Positions 8,958 through 16,886 of a stretch of 64,000 nt of DNA are shown here, in pieces. Source of the stretch: Actinomadura macra NBRC 14102. Its GTDB lineage: Bacteria > Actinomycetota > Actinomycetes > Streptosporangiales > Streptosporangiaceae. Below the pieces are notes generated by a model. It was not told the DNA's origin, searched no databases, and saw nothing but the letters and a program-made list of their open reading frames with translations. Every line of letters begins with the position of its first letter. Positions within the stretch are counted from its first letter, which is position 1. Both the position numbers and the translations under genes were made by a program. The stretch covers positions 186,001 through 250,000 of the forward strand of contig NZ_BCQT01000011.1 of assembly GCF_001552215.1 (NCBI RefSeq), read 5' to 3'.

Positions 8958-9473
8958 ATGACATTCCCACTCGCGGCGAATCGCGACCTCACCTACGAGG
9001 TGGAGCAGTTCTTCTACCGCGAATCCCAGATGCTCGACGACCGGCGTTTCCGCGATTGGCTCGCGCTCACGACGCCCGACATCGACTACAGAATGCCGAC
9101 GCAGTACGACGTGGGCCCGCGCGAGCAGGCGCGCCTGCCCATGACGCTGCACCATCTGGAGGAGGACAGGGAGAGCCTGGAGCGTCGCATCATCCGGCTG
9201 CTCAGCGGACGCGCGTGGACGGACGAACCCTTCATGCACGTCCGGCGGCTGCTCTCCAACATCGTGGTGGTCGCGGCGGACGAAGACGAGGTTCACACCC
9301 GTTGCTGCTTCACCGTCTACCGCTCGAAGCCGACGACCGGCCCTGAGACGTTCGTGGGCAGACGTGACGACGTCCTCGTGCACGGTGGCGATCTCGGCTT
9401 TCTGGTCCGCAAACGCGTGATCACGCTCGACCAGAGCGTCGTGCACTACGGGACGATCCCCGAATTGCTCTGA
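8958..9473 (+). CDS. Rieske aromatic-ring-hydroxylating dioxygenase, beta (small) subunit
   Basis: 171 residues of the ring-hydroxylating dioxygenase beta family (NTF2-like fold): EVEQFFYRESQMLDDRRF at the N-terminus and RVITLDQSVVHYGTIPELL at the C-terminus. The subunit has a structural role in the alpha-beta oligomer. It starts a transcription unit under operator copy 3 and is followed 43 bp later by the first alpha subunit. Only one beta gene is present for the two alpha genes. Confidence 0.9.
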   Translation: MTFPLAANRDLTYEVEQFFYRESQMLDDRRFRDWLALTTPDIDYRMPTQYDVGPREQARLPMTLHHLEEDRESLERRIIRLLSGRAWTDEPFMHVRRLLSNIVVVAADEDEVHTRCCFTVYRSKPTTGPETFVGRRDDVLVHGGDLGFLVRKRVITLDQSVVHYGTIPELL

Positions 9474-9516
9474 AAGGACATCATCATGGCGACATCGAGA
9501 AGCGCGGAGTGAGTAG

Positions 9517-10818
9517 ATGACCGACGGAGGAACAGCGCGAGTGTGGGACTGGGGCGAGCTGGTCGATGTCGAGCGTGGTCTGATCGATCGTCGGGTGTTC
9601 TGTGATGAGGGCATCTATCGGTTGGAGTTGGAGCGGGTTTTCGCTCGGTCGTGGTTGTTTCTTGGTCATGAGTCGCAGGTGCGGCGGCCGGGGGATTTCG
9701 TGTCGACGTATATGGCGGAGGATCCGGTCGTTCTGGTGCGGTCGAGGGATGGTGGTCTGCGGGCTTTCTTGAATTCGTGTCGGCATCGGGGTGTGCGGGT
9801 GTGCCGGTATGACTTCGGGTCGGCGAGGTATTTTACGTGTCCTTATCACGGGTGGGTGTATGGGGCTGATGATGGGGCGTTGGTTGATGCGCCGCATTTC
9901 GGGGGGGATCTGGAGAGGTCGGAGTGGGGTTTGGTCGTGGTGCCGAACGTGGTCTCGTACAAGGGGCTGGTGTTCGGGAACTGGGATCCGGGTGCGGAGC
10001 CGTTGGAGGTGTATTTGGGGGGTATGCGCTGGTATTTGGATGCGTTGGTGGATCGGATTCCGGGTGGTACCGAGGTGGTGCCGGGTGTTCATCGGTGGCG
10101 GATTCCGGCGAACTGGAAGTTCGGTGCGGAGCAGTTCGCCGCCGACATGTATCACGCGGCGTTCACCCACAGCTCGGTGGCCAGACAACCCCTTCCCGGT
10201 GACGCCGCTCCGCCGAACCCGCCCCAGCCGCCGGCCGAAGCGGGCGGACGTCAAGCCCTCGATCCGCACGGCCATGGCATGGGCTTCTACACCGACTACG
10301 GGGCCAGCTTCACCGGAGCCAATCCCACTCAGTTGCGTCAGTACGTCCTCGACGTCGCGGAGAAGATGCGAACCCACCTGTCCGACGCGCAGGCGAGGGG
10401 GCCGATCACCGGGCACGGGACCATTTTCCCGAACTTCTCCTGGCTCGCCGGCGTCAGCACCATCCGCGTCTGGCACCCGCGAGGTCCCGGCGAGATGGAG
10501 ATGCACTCCTGGATTCTCGTGGACGCCGACTCCGCCGAAGAGATCAAGACGATGACCAGGCGGGCGAAGTCCGAGACCTTCGCGCCGGCCGGCACGTTCG
10601 AGCAGGACGACGCCGAGAACTGGGCCGACATGCAGCAGGTCTACCGCGGCCACATGGCCCGCCGGACCGCCTCGAACTACCGGCTCCGCCTCGTCGACGA
10701 GGTCCCCGACGACCCGGACTACCCCGGCACCAGCGACGTCGTCAGCGACACCGCCGCCCGCTCGTTCTACCGCCGCTACGCCGAACTGATGTCCGCAGAG
10801 GAGAACACCCCATCATGA
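9517..10818 (+). CDS. Rieske aromatic-ring-hydroxylating dioxygenase alpha subunit, copy 1
   Basis: 433 residues. The Rieske [2Fe-2S] ligands are CRHRG (C-x-H) and CPYHGW (C-x2-H) in the first third. The mononuclear iron site is in EQFAADMYHAAFTH (D-x2-H-x4-H), with a later Asp likely in NWADMQQ. The enzyme adds O2 across an aromatic double bond or hydroxylates a substituent. Codon use changes inside the gene: to about base 10130 many codons end in G or T, then nearly all end in C or G. The first 660 bases are almost identical to the second alpha gene at 13255. It ends in a 4-nt ATGA overlap with the VOC-ABM gene. Confidence 0.92.
   Translation: MTDGGTARVWDWGELVDVERGLIDRRVFCDEGIYRLELERVFARSWLFLGHESQVRRPGDFVSTYMAEDPVVLVRSRDGGLRAFLNSCRHRGVRVCRYDFGSARYFTCPYHGWVYGADDGALVDAPHFGGDLERSEWGLVVVPNVVSYKGLVFGNWDPGAEPLEVYLGGMRWYLDALVDRIPGGTEVVPGVHRWRIPANWKFGAEQFAADMYHAAFTHSSVARQPLPGDAAPPNPPQPPAEAGGRQALDPHGHGMGFYTDYGASFTGANPTQLRQYVLDVAEKMRTHLSDAQARGPITGHGTIFPNFSWLAGVSTIRVWHPRGPGEMEMHSWILVDADSAEEIKTMTRRAKSETFAPAGTFEQDDAENWADMQQVYRGHMARRTASNYRLRLVDEVPDDPDYPGTSDVVSDTAARSFYRRYAELMSAEENTPS
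9545..10203 (+). repeat. Direct repeat, near-identical 5' block of the two alpha-subunit genes (partner 13280-13938)
   Basis: Bases 9545-10203 and 13280-13938 align without gaps (constant offset 3735). The encoded peptides are the same throughout this block. By eye only two base differences were found (C/T near 9560 and near 9949). Beyond the block the genes diverge abruptly, then show further conserved islands (about 10385-10490 and 10580-10680). This mosaic fits recent gene conversion or a recombined duplication. Confidence 0.85.
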
Positions 10819-12260
10819 AGTCCCCGACCACGCCGGTCGTGCCCGTCGACCGTCTCAAGACCTTCAATGTCGTCGTCCCTGATCTCCGCGCCCACGCGGA
10901 GCACTACGCCCGGATACTGGACATGGTGCAGTGGACCGTTGACACGGTGCACGGTGTGCGGTCCGGAGACGGCGGAACCTACTCGGCCCGTCGTGCGGTG
11001 GCGACGGCACCCTGGGGCGGTGCGGTCGCTCTCATCGAGCCGATGGACGGCGACGGCCCCTACACCGCGTTCGGGAAACACTTCGGAATCGGCGTGCACT
11101 CCCTGATCGCGGAACTGGTCGACCCGGCCGGTTTCGAGCCGGCCTCCAGCTGGCTGGCCCAGAAGGGCGTCGGTCATGTGGCGGTCGAATCCCGAGACGG
11201 TGGCGAGGTCCACTACTTCGACACCCGTGACGATCTCGGCGGCTACCACCTGGGAATCTTCGTTCCGACCGGAGCGGACGCGGCGAAGGCGGAACGCTGG
11301 GACCTGTCCAGCGCCGCCGACCGGCCGGGCGACGTCCAGCCGCTGAACATCCCGCACATGCATCACTTCGGCGTCGTCGTCGAGTCCGGCTTCCGCACCA
11401 CCGCGAAGTACGCCGAGCTCTGGGGACTCACCGAGTGGGTCTACGCGGACTACCGGCCCGAGTACGGATCGCTGGACGACCCCGAATACCGCGGAGAGCC
11501 GGAGGCGCACGGCTTTTTCTGCGGGTTCGGGTTCGATTTCCACAACTTCGGGTTCGAGATCATTCAGCCGACGCGTGGCGTCAGCGACTACGGACGGCTC
11601 TTCCTGGAGAAGGGCCCGGCCGTGCACCACCTCAACCTGGTGGTCGTCGACGACGTGGCGGCCTTCCAGAAGACGGCGTCCTGGCTGGAGACGAAGGGTG
11701 TCGGCATCATTCAGTACAGCCGGATGAACGCCGGAGCTGCCGTCTACTACTACCTCGACACACGCGCGCTTCTCGGGTGGGTCATCGAGGCGTACGGAGT
11801 GCTCAAGCCCACCGCCGGCCCTCCCAAGCCGTATCTCGGCGTCGCCTATTCGCATCCGGCCCTCGCTGAAGTGCGTTCCGGGACCGTGCGGGACGAAAGC
11901 AACGTTCGCGTCCTGGTCCAGATGCGTGCGGCCGAAGGCAAGGCCGAGGAGTTCCGCGCCGGTTTCGACCCGGCCGCTTCGCTCGCCGAGGACGGCTGCC
12001 TGCAGTACGAGCTGTTCCAGAGCACGTCCGACCCGCATCATTTCGCCCTCGTCGAGCTATGGGGCGACCCGGATCTCTACGACGCCCACTGGGCGGCCGA
12101 AGCCGAACGGTGGAAGCGGCGCGCCGAGTCCGACGACGGCCGGCCGGATCTGATGGCTCCATCCTCGGAGTCGCCGACCGGTCAGATCGGCACCGAGTTC
12201 TACACCCGGCAGCGTTACGAGGTCTCCGGCCAGGGATGGATCCCGGTCCGCGAGGGCTGA
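10815..12260 (+). CDS. Triple-domain protein: two VOC domains plus C-terminal ABM monooxygenase-type domain
   Basis: 481 residues. Residues 12 to about 150 form a first VOC domain. Residues about 175-330 form a second, with a plausible metal triad: His in HHFGVVV, His in VHHLNLVV and Glu in GWVIEAYG. From about residue 365 a ferredoxin-like ABM (antibiotic biosynthesis monooxygenase) domain follows (RVLVQMRAAEGKAEEF, DGCLQYELFQS, FALVELWGD). The VOC part suggests ring cleavage or isomerisation; the ABM part could oxidise a phenol or bind an intermediate. I do not know a characterised protein with this layout. It overlaps the alpha-subunit stop by 4 nt, so translation is coupled to the oxygenase. 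Confidence 0.8.
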   Translation: MKSPTTPVVPVDRLKTFNVVVPDLRAHAEHYARILDMVQWTVDTVHGVRSGDGGTYSARRAVATAPWGGAVALIEPMDGDGPYTAFGKHFGIGVHSLIAELVDPAGFEPASSWLAQKGVGHVAVESRDGGEVHYFDTRDDLGGYHLGIFVPTGADAAKAERWDLSSAADRPGDVQPLNIPHMHHFGVVVESGFRTTAKYAELWGLTEWVYADYRPEYGSLDDPEYRGEPEAHGFFCGFGFDFHNFGFEIIQPTRGVSDYGRLFLEKGPAVHHLNLVVVDDVAAFQKTASWLETKGVGIIQYSRMNAGAAVYYYLDTRALLGWVIEAYGVLKPTAGPPKPYLGVAYSHPALAEVRSGTVRDESNVRVLVQMRAAEGKAEEFRAGFDPAASLAEDGCLQYELFQSTSDPHHFALVELWGDPDLYDAHWAAEAERWKRRAESDDGRPDLMAPSSESPTGQIGTEFYTRQRYEVSGQGWIPVREG

Positions 12261-12322
12261 CCGGAACCGCCGAACCGCCGGAGCGGCACATCGCCGGGCC
12301 CGAAGCCCAAAAGGAGCAAAGA

Positions 12323-13258
12323 ATGTACAGGCTGCAACTGGACACCCTTCCCGACGAGCCCACCGAAAATCGCAGCATCGCGGTGGAACTGCTCGGCGCC
12401 CAGACCCGCTTCGTTCAAGGCGCCAGATGGAAGCACCGGATCATCGAGTGTGGTGAAGGCGATGCCCTGGTCCTCATCCACGGCGTCGGAGGATCAGCGG
12501 AGAGCTGGGCACGGAACGTCCGCCGCCTCGCCGAGCACTTCCATGTCATCGCCGTGGACGCCCTTTACCACGGACTCTCTGACAAGAAGCCGTGGTCCGC
12601 GGAGCTGGAACCCGAACTGCAAGCGGATGCGGTCGCCGACCTGCTCGACGCACTCGGCGTCGAATGGGCGCACCTTGAGGGCGAGTCGATGGGAGGCGGC
12701 ATCGCCTTCGAGTTCGCGAAGAAGTATCCCGCACGCTGCGGCGGCGTCATTCTCAACGTCCCTTACATCGCCCGCTCGGCCCTCGAATCCGATGCCTCCC
12801 GGTCACCGAACAACGAGCTGATGCGGCTGTCCCGGGAAGCGATCAAGAACCCGTCGCGGGAGACGATGCGCCGGCGGCTGAACTGGCTCGTCAAGGAGCC
12901 GGACCGGATGACCGAGGAGATGCTCGACCTGCGCGCGGAACTCTATTCGCGCCCCGGTCTGCGGGAGGCCATGGCCCTGATGCACCACCTCGACGTGTCG
13001 CGTCCGCCGTCCGACGTATGGCAGGAGGAGGACTTCGCGACCTTCGTGCCAGATGTCCTTGTGTTGTGGTCCTCCCACAACCCGGGCAAGGGAGCGGGCT
13101 TCGGTGAGTGGCTGGCCGGCCTCTTCCCGGACGCCGGCTTCTACGTCGTCGAAGACGCGGCCCATTGGCCGCAATGGGAGAGACCCGCCGAGCACGACAC
13201 GGTCGTCGTGAAGTTCCTCAGCGGCTCGACCAGGCCCTCGGAACGAGGCGCACGGTGA
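12323..13258 (+). CDS. Alpha/beta hydrolase, meta-cleavage-product hydrolase type
   Basis: 311 residues from the ATG at 12323 (ribosome site aaaggagc). The oxyanion turn LIHGVGGS and the nucleophile elbow GESMGG (Ser) are clear, and the C-terminal His is in DAAHWPQWERP, as in C-C bond hydrolases that split ring-opened dienones. At the place where relatives usually have the catalytic Asp (W-x-x-H-D-P) this protein reads WSSHNP, an Asn. Either another acid serves or activity is altered. The neighbouring extradiol-type enzymes support a role in splitting the ring-cleavage product. Confidence 0.82.
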   Translation: MYRLQLDTLPDEPTENRSIAVELLGAQTRFVQGARWKHRIIECGEGDALVLIHGVGGSAESWARNVRRLAEHFHVIAVDALYHGLSDKKPWSAELEPELQADAVADLLDALGVEWAHLEGESMGGGIAFEFAKKYPARCGGVILNVPYIARSALESDASRSPNNELMRLSREAIKNPSRETMRRRLNWLVKEPDRMTEEMLDLRAELYSRPGLREAMALMHHLDVSRPPSDVWQEEDFATFVPDVLVLWSSHNPGKGAGFGEWLAGLFPDAGFYVVEDAAHWPQWERPAEHDTVVVKFLSGSTRPSERGAR

Positions 13259-14517
13259 ACGCGTCCGTGACCCCCGGCTGGGACTGGGGCGAGTTGGTCG
13301 ATGTCGAGCGTGGTCTGATCGATCGTCGGGTGTTCTGTGATGAGGGCATCTATCGGTTGGAGTTGGAGCGGGTTTTCGCTCGGTCGTGGTTGTTTCTTGG
13401 TCATGAGTCGCAGGTGCGGCGGCCGGGGGATTTCGTGTCGACGTATATGGCGGAGGATCCGGTCGTTCTGGTGCGGTCGAGGGATGGTGGTCTGCGGGCT
13501 TTCTTGAATTCGTGTCGGCATCGGGGTGTGCGGGTGTGCCGGTATGACTTCGGGTCGGCGAGGTATTTTACGTGTCCTTATCACGGGTGGGTGTATGGGG
13601 CTGATGATGGGGCGTTGGTTGATGCGCCGCATTTCGGGGGGGATCTGGAGAGGTCGGAGTGGGGTTTGGTCGTGGTGCCGAATGTGGTCTCGTACAAGGG
13701 GCTGGTGTTCGGGAACTGGGATCCGGGTGCGGAGCCGTTGGAGGTGTATTTGGGGGGTATGCGCTGGTATTTGGATGCGTTGGTGGATCGGATTCCGGGT
13801 GGTACCGAGGTGGTGCCGGGTGTTCATCGGTGGCGGATTCCGGCGAACTGGAAGTTCGGTGCGGAGCAGTTCGCCGCCGACATGTATCACGCGGCGTTCA
13901 CCCACAGCTCGGTGGCCAGACAACCCCTTCCCGGTGACCAGGCACAGGGGCCGGCCTCCGGCCGGCAGGCGACGGACCGGCACGGCCATGGCATGGGCTT
14001 CTACACCGACTACGGCGAGGGGTTCAACGCCTCTTCGGAAACGAGGGTTCGCCGGCATCTCGCACGTGTCGTCGAGAAGGCTCGTGACCACCTTTCCGAC
14101 GCGCAGGCGAAGGGGCCGATCACCGGGCACGGGACCATCTTCCCGAACTTCTCCTGGCTCGCCGGCGTCAGCACCATCCGCGTCTGGCACCCGCGGGGCC
14201 CCGGAGCCATGGAAATGCACTCCTACACCCTTGTCGATTCCGACACTCCCGAGGACGTGAAGGCCAGGTTCGCCAGGTCGCTCTCCGAGGCGTTCGCGCC
14301 GGCCGGCACGTTCGAGCAGGACGACGCCGAGAACTGGGCCGACATGCAGCAGGTCTACCGCGGCCACATGGCCCGCCGGACCGCCTCGAACTACCAGCTT
14401 CGCCTGTTCGACACGGTTACTGACGACGACCCGGACTACCCCGGCACCAGCGACGTCGTCAGTGACACCGCCGCCCGCTCGTTCTACCGCCGTTACGCGG
14501 AGCTGATGTCGACATGA
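13255..14517 (+). CDS. Rieske aromatic-ring-hydroxylating dioxygenase alpha subunit, copy 2
   Basis: 420 residues from a GTG overlapping the hydrolase stop by 4 nt. The Rieske (CRHRG, CPYHGW) and mononuclear iron (EQFAADMYHAAFTH) sites equal those of copy 1. Residues about 9-228 are the near-identical block. The segment from about 230 to 280, which lines the substrate side in this family, differs strongly from copy 1, as does a stretch near residues 325-340. The two alpha proteins may therefore share beta subunit and electron chain but accept different substrates. No beta gene follows. Confidence 0.92.
   Translation: MNASVTPGWDWGELVDVERGLIDRRVFCDEGIYRLELERVFARSWLFLGHESQVRRPGDFVSTYMAEDPVVLVRSRDGGLRAFLNSCRHRGVRVCRYDFGSARYFTCPYHGWVYGADDGALVDAPHFGGDLERSEWGLVVVPNVVSYKGLVFGNWDPGAEPLEVYLGGMRWYLDALVDRIPGGTEVVPGVHRWRIPANWKFGAEQFAADMYHAAFTHSSVARQPLPGDQAQGPASGRQATDRHGHGMGFYTDYGEGFNASSETRVRRHLARVVEKARDHLSDAQAKGPITGHGTIFPNFSWLAGVSTIRVWHPRGPGAMEMHSYTLVDSDTPEDVKARFARSLSEAFAPAGTFEQDDAENWADMQQVYRGHMARRTASNYQLRLFDTVTDDDPDYPGTSDVVSDTAARSFYRRYAELMST
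13280..13938 (+). repeat. Second copy of the alpha-subunit direct repeat (partner 9545-10203)
   Basis: Near-identical to 9545-10203 at the same offset throughout. It carries the same G/T-ending codon style, unlike the flanking DNA. The edges coincide with TGGGACTGGGG at the start and CCCCTTCCCGGTGAC at the end. Confidence 0.85.
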
Positions 14518-14590
14518 CCGGCGCGCCGCTCGCAGGCGAGAGGGCCGATCAGGCTCACCCGCCCGACCGGCGAGTTCACGGGGAGCGCAC

Positions 14591-15715
14591 GTGAGCGAGC
14601 TTCACTACGACCTCATGGATCTATCGGTCGGCGCACCGGCCATCCGCACGCCCCGGTCAGCGTCGGATGCGGCGATCAGCGCCATCCTTGCCGGGCACAC
14701 CACGTACACCCCCAGGCGGGGGATTCCCGAGCTCCTTGCGGCGATCCGCTTCAAGTTCGATCGAGTCAACGGCGTCGCCTTCACCGAGGACGAGATCTTC
14801 GTCGGAGCGGGTGCGAAGCATGTCCTGTTCTGCCTGCTCAGCGCGATCCTCAAACCGGGCGACGAGGTGGTGGTGCCGAGTCCCCACTACGTCGGGTACC
14901 CCGGTCTCGTCCGGCGGGCCGGTGGTGTCCCCGTCTTCGTCGACGTCCGGGCCGAGCCCGACCAGGTGCTCGGCGTCGCCGCCTTGGCGAAGGTGCTCGG
15001 GCCGCGGACCAGAGCCGTCATACTCAACACCCCGTCCAACCCCACCGGTGCGGTCATCCCCGCGGCCAGGCTGCGGGAGCTCGGTACCTGCGTTCGTGCT
15101 CACAGCGACGCCTACATCATCAGTGACGAACTGTACGAGACCTTCGTCTACGAGGGCGAACACACCTCGATCGCCTCGATGTCGGAGTTCGCGGCCGCCA
15201 CCATCGTGGTCAACGGTGTGTCCAAGACCTACGGGATGACGGGCTGGCGGATCGGGTACGCAGGCGGTCCGGCCGACGTCATCCAGCACGCCGTCACCAT
15301 CCAGGCGGAGCTGAGCAACTGTCCTTCCTCGATCGGACAGTGGGCGGGGTGGGGCGCCATCACCGATCCCGAGGCGAGCACCGAGACGGTCGCCGTCCAG
15401 CGCGCGAGACGTGACCGGGCGGTCGCGGCGTTGCAGGGCCTTCCCGGCGTCGACGTGTCTCCTCCGAGCGGGGGCATCTACCTGTTCGCCGACCTGACGC
15501 ACGTGGGACGTGACCCGGGCGATCCGCGGGCTCCGCTACCGCCCGGCGAGTTCGTCGACTTCGCCGAAGCCGTCCACGGAGTCCGGCTGGGAGCCGGCGC
15601 GAAGTTCGGAGCACCACATCACGCACGCCTCACCTTCGCCATAGACGACGACGTCCTGGACGAGGGCCTGACCCGAATCAGTGAAGCGGTCGCCGAGGTC
15701 TACCGCAAACCCTGA
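14591..15715 (+). CDS. Class I/II PLP-dependent aminotransferase
   Basis: 374 residues of fold-type I. The Schiff-base lysine is in NGVSKTYGMTGWRIGY; the phosphate-binding arginine is the R in the same motif. YTPRRGIPELLAAI near the N-terminus and LNTPSNPTGAV (Asn contact to PLP) are typical of the aspartate-aminotransferase-like group. It would exchange an amino group between an amino acid and a keto acid. The start is GTG behind ggggagcg. Together with the amidase and aldehyde dehydrogenase, it suggests that the island's substrate contains an amino-acid-like side chain. Confidence 0.88.
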   Translation: MSELHYDLMDLSVGAPAIRTPRSASDAAISAILAGHTTYTPRRGIPELLAAIRFKFDRVNGVAFTEDEIFVGAGAKHVLFCLLSAILKPGDEVVVPSPHYVGYPGLVRRAGGVPVFVDVRAEPDQVLGVAALAKVLGPRTRAVILNTPSNPTGAVIPAARLRELGTCVRAHSDAYIISDELYETFVYEGEHTSIASMSEFAAATIVVNGVSKTYGMTGWRIGYAGGPADVIQHAVTIQAELSNCPSSIGQWAGWGAITDPEASTETVAVQRARRDRAVAALQGLPGVDVSPPSGGIYLFADLTHVGRDPGDPRAPLPPGEFVDFAEAVHGVRLGAGAKFGAPHHARLTFAIDDDVLDEGLTRISEAVAEVYRKP

Positions 15716-15728
15716 AAGGACGCCGCAA

Positions 15729-16886
15729 GTGGCCGTCAAGCTTTTCTTCTCGCCCACGGAATACATGCAGCGCATCAATGCCCTGAAAGCCGATGCGGCA
15801 GCGCGGGGCGTGGACGCGGTACTGGTCACCGGACCGGAGAACATCACCTACCTGACCGGATACCAGACACCCGGCTACCACATCTTCCAGTGCCTGATCG
15901 TGCCGGTCGCGGGCGAGGTGAGCTTCGTCGTCCGCAACAACGAGACGACGAACATCCCGTCGATCGACGGGATCGGCCGGGCCTTCCCGATCGGGGTCGC
16001 GAACCTCAGCGATCCGGCGCCGGTGCTCGTCGAGGCGATCAGGACCCTGGGGCTCGCCGGCGCCGCACTCGGCTACGACGGCCGAAGCCTCTTCTTCCCA
16101 CCGGCGGTGTACACCACGGTTCGGGTGGACCTTCCGGGCGTCCGCTTCTCCGATGTGGCGGGAATCGTCGAGGCACGCCGTATGAGGAAGTCCCACGCGG
16201 AGATCGAACTGATCCGACAGGGCGTCGCGATGGCCGAGGACGCGCTGCGCGCGGGCGTCGCCGCGCTCGCCGGCGCCGCCACGGACAGCGATGTCGCGGC
16301 CGCCGTCCTCGCGTCGCTGAGTGAGGCGGGCAGCGAGTACACGGGGTCACCGGCGTACATCGTTCCGGGGGTGCACGCGCTGCAAACACACACCACCCAT
16401 GCCCGCCGTCCCATCGTCGACGGTGAGCCGTTGCGCATGGAGATCTGCGCGTCGGTCGGCCGGTACCACGGCGCGGTGACGAGGACCGCCGTCCGGGGGC
16501 CGGTCAGCGGAGCCGTCGCCGACGCCATGGCCGTCGCCGCGGCCGCCTGCGACGCGATGATCGATGCCGCCGTGCCCGGCACGCCTTTGGGCGAGGTCGA
16601 CCGGGCCGGCAGGTCGATCGTCGAGGACGCCTACGACGCGGAGTACTGGCCCAACCGCGGGGCCTACAGCATGGGCATCTCGTACCCACCCGGTCTCGGT
16701 GAAGGCGACGTGCTCGACATCCGTCCGGGCGACACCCGCGTCACGGAGGAGGGCATGGTCTTCCACCTGCTTCCGAACCTGCGAGTACCCGGCGTCGGCT
16801 CGATCGGCTGCACCGAGACCTTCGCGGTCACAGCGGCCGGCGGCGTCACGATGAGCACGCTTCCGCGGGTGGTGCTCCAGCCTTGA
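15729..16886 (+). CDS. M24-fold (creatinase/Xaa-Pro aminopeptidase-like) protein without metal ligands
   Basis: 385 residues from the GTG at 15729 (ribosome site gaaagga). It has the N-terminal creatinase domain (ENITYLTGYQTPGYHIFQ) and the C-terminal pita-bread domain. In metallopeptidases of the fold the motif is D-x-G..D-x-T-R-T; here it reads RMEICASVGRYHGAVTRT, lacking both Asp ligands. Creatinase, which hydrolyses creatine without a metal, has the same kind of replacement. I infer a metal-independent C-N hydrolase rather than a peptidase. It overlaps the next gene by 4 nt (TTGA). Confidence 0.82.
   Translation: MAVKLFFSPTEYMQRINALKADAAARGVDAVLVTGPENITYLTGYQTPGYHIFQCLIVPVAGEVSFVVRNNETTNIPSIDGIGRAFPIGVANLSDPAPVLVEAIRTLGLAGAALGYDGRSLFFPPAVYTTVRVDLPGVRFSDVAGIVEARRMRKSHAEIELIRQGVAMAEDALRAGVAALAGAATDSDVAAAVLASLSEAGSEYTGSPAYIVPGVHALQTHTTHARRPIVDGEPLRMEICASVGRYHGAVTRTAVRGPVSGAVADAMAVAAAACDAMIDAAVPGTPLGEVDRAGRSIVEDAYDAEYWPNRGAYSMGISYPPGLGEGDVLDIRPGDTRVTEEGMVFHLLPNLRVPGVGSIGCTETFAVTAAGGVTMSTLPRVVLQP

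Noticed and set aside
9484..10653. 389-codon minus-strand frame opposite the first alpha subunit (and its twin at 13141-14367)
   Set aside because: Rich in His, Pro, Ile and Arg with no motif. It exists because of the unusual codon use of the repeated block, and being present twice only reflects the duplication.
9545..13938. The repeated alpha block as an insertion sequence or composite transposon
   Set aside because: No transposase, terminal inverted repeats or target-site duplication at the edges; both copies are in-frame gene parts.
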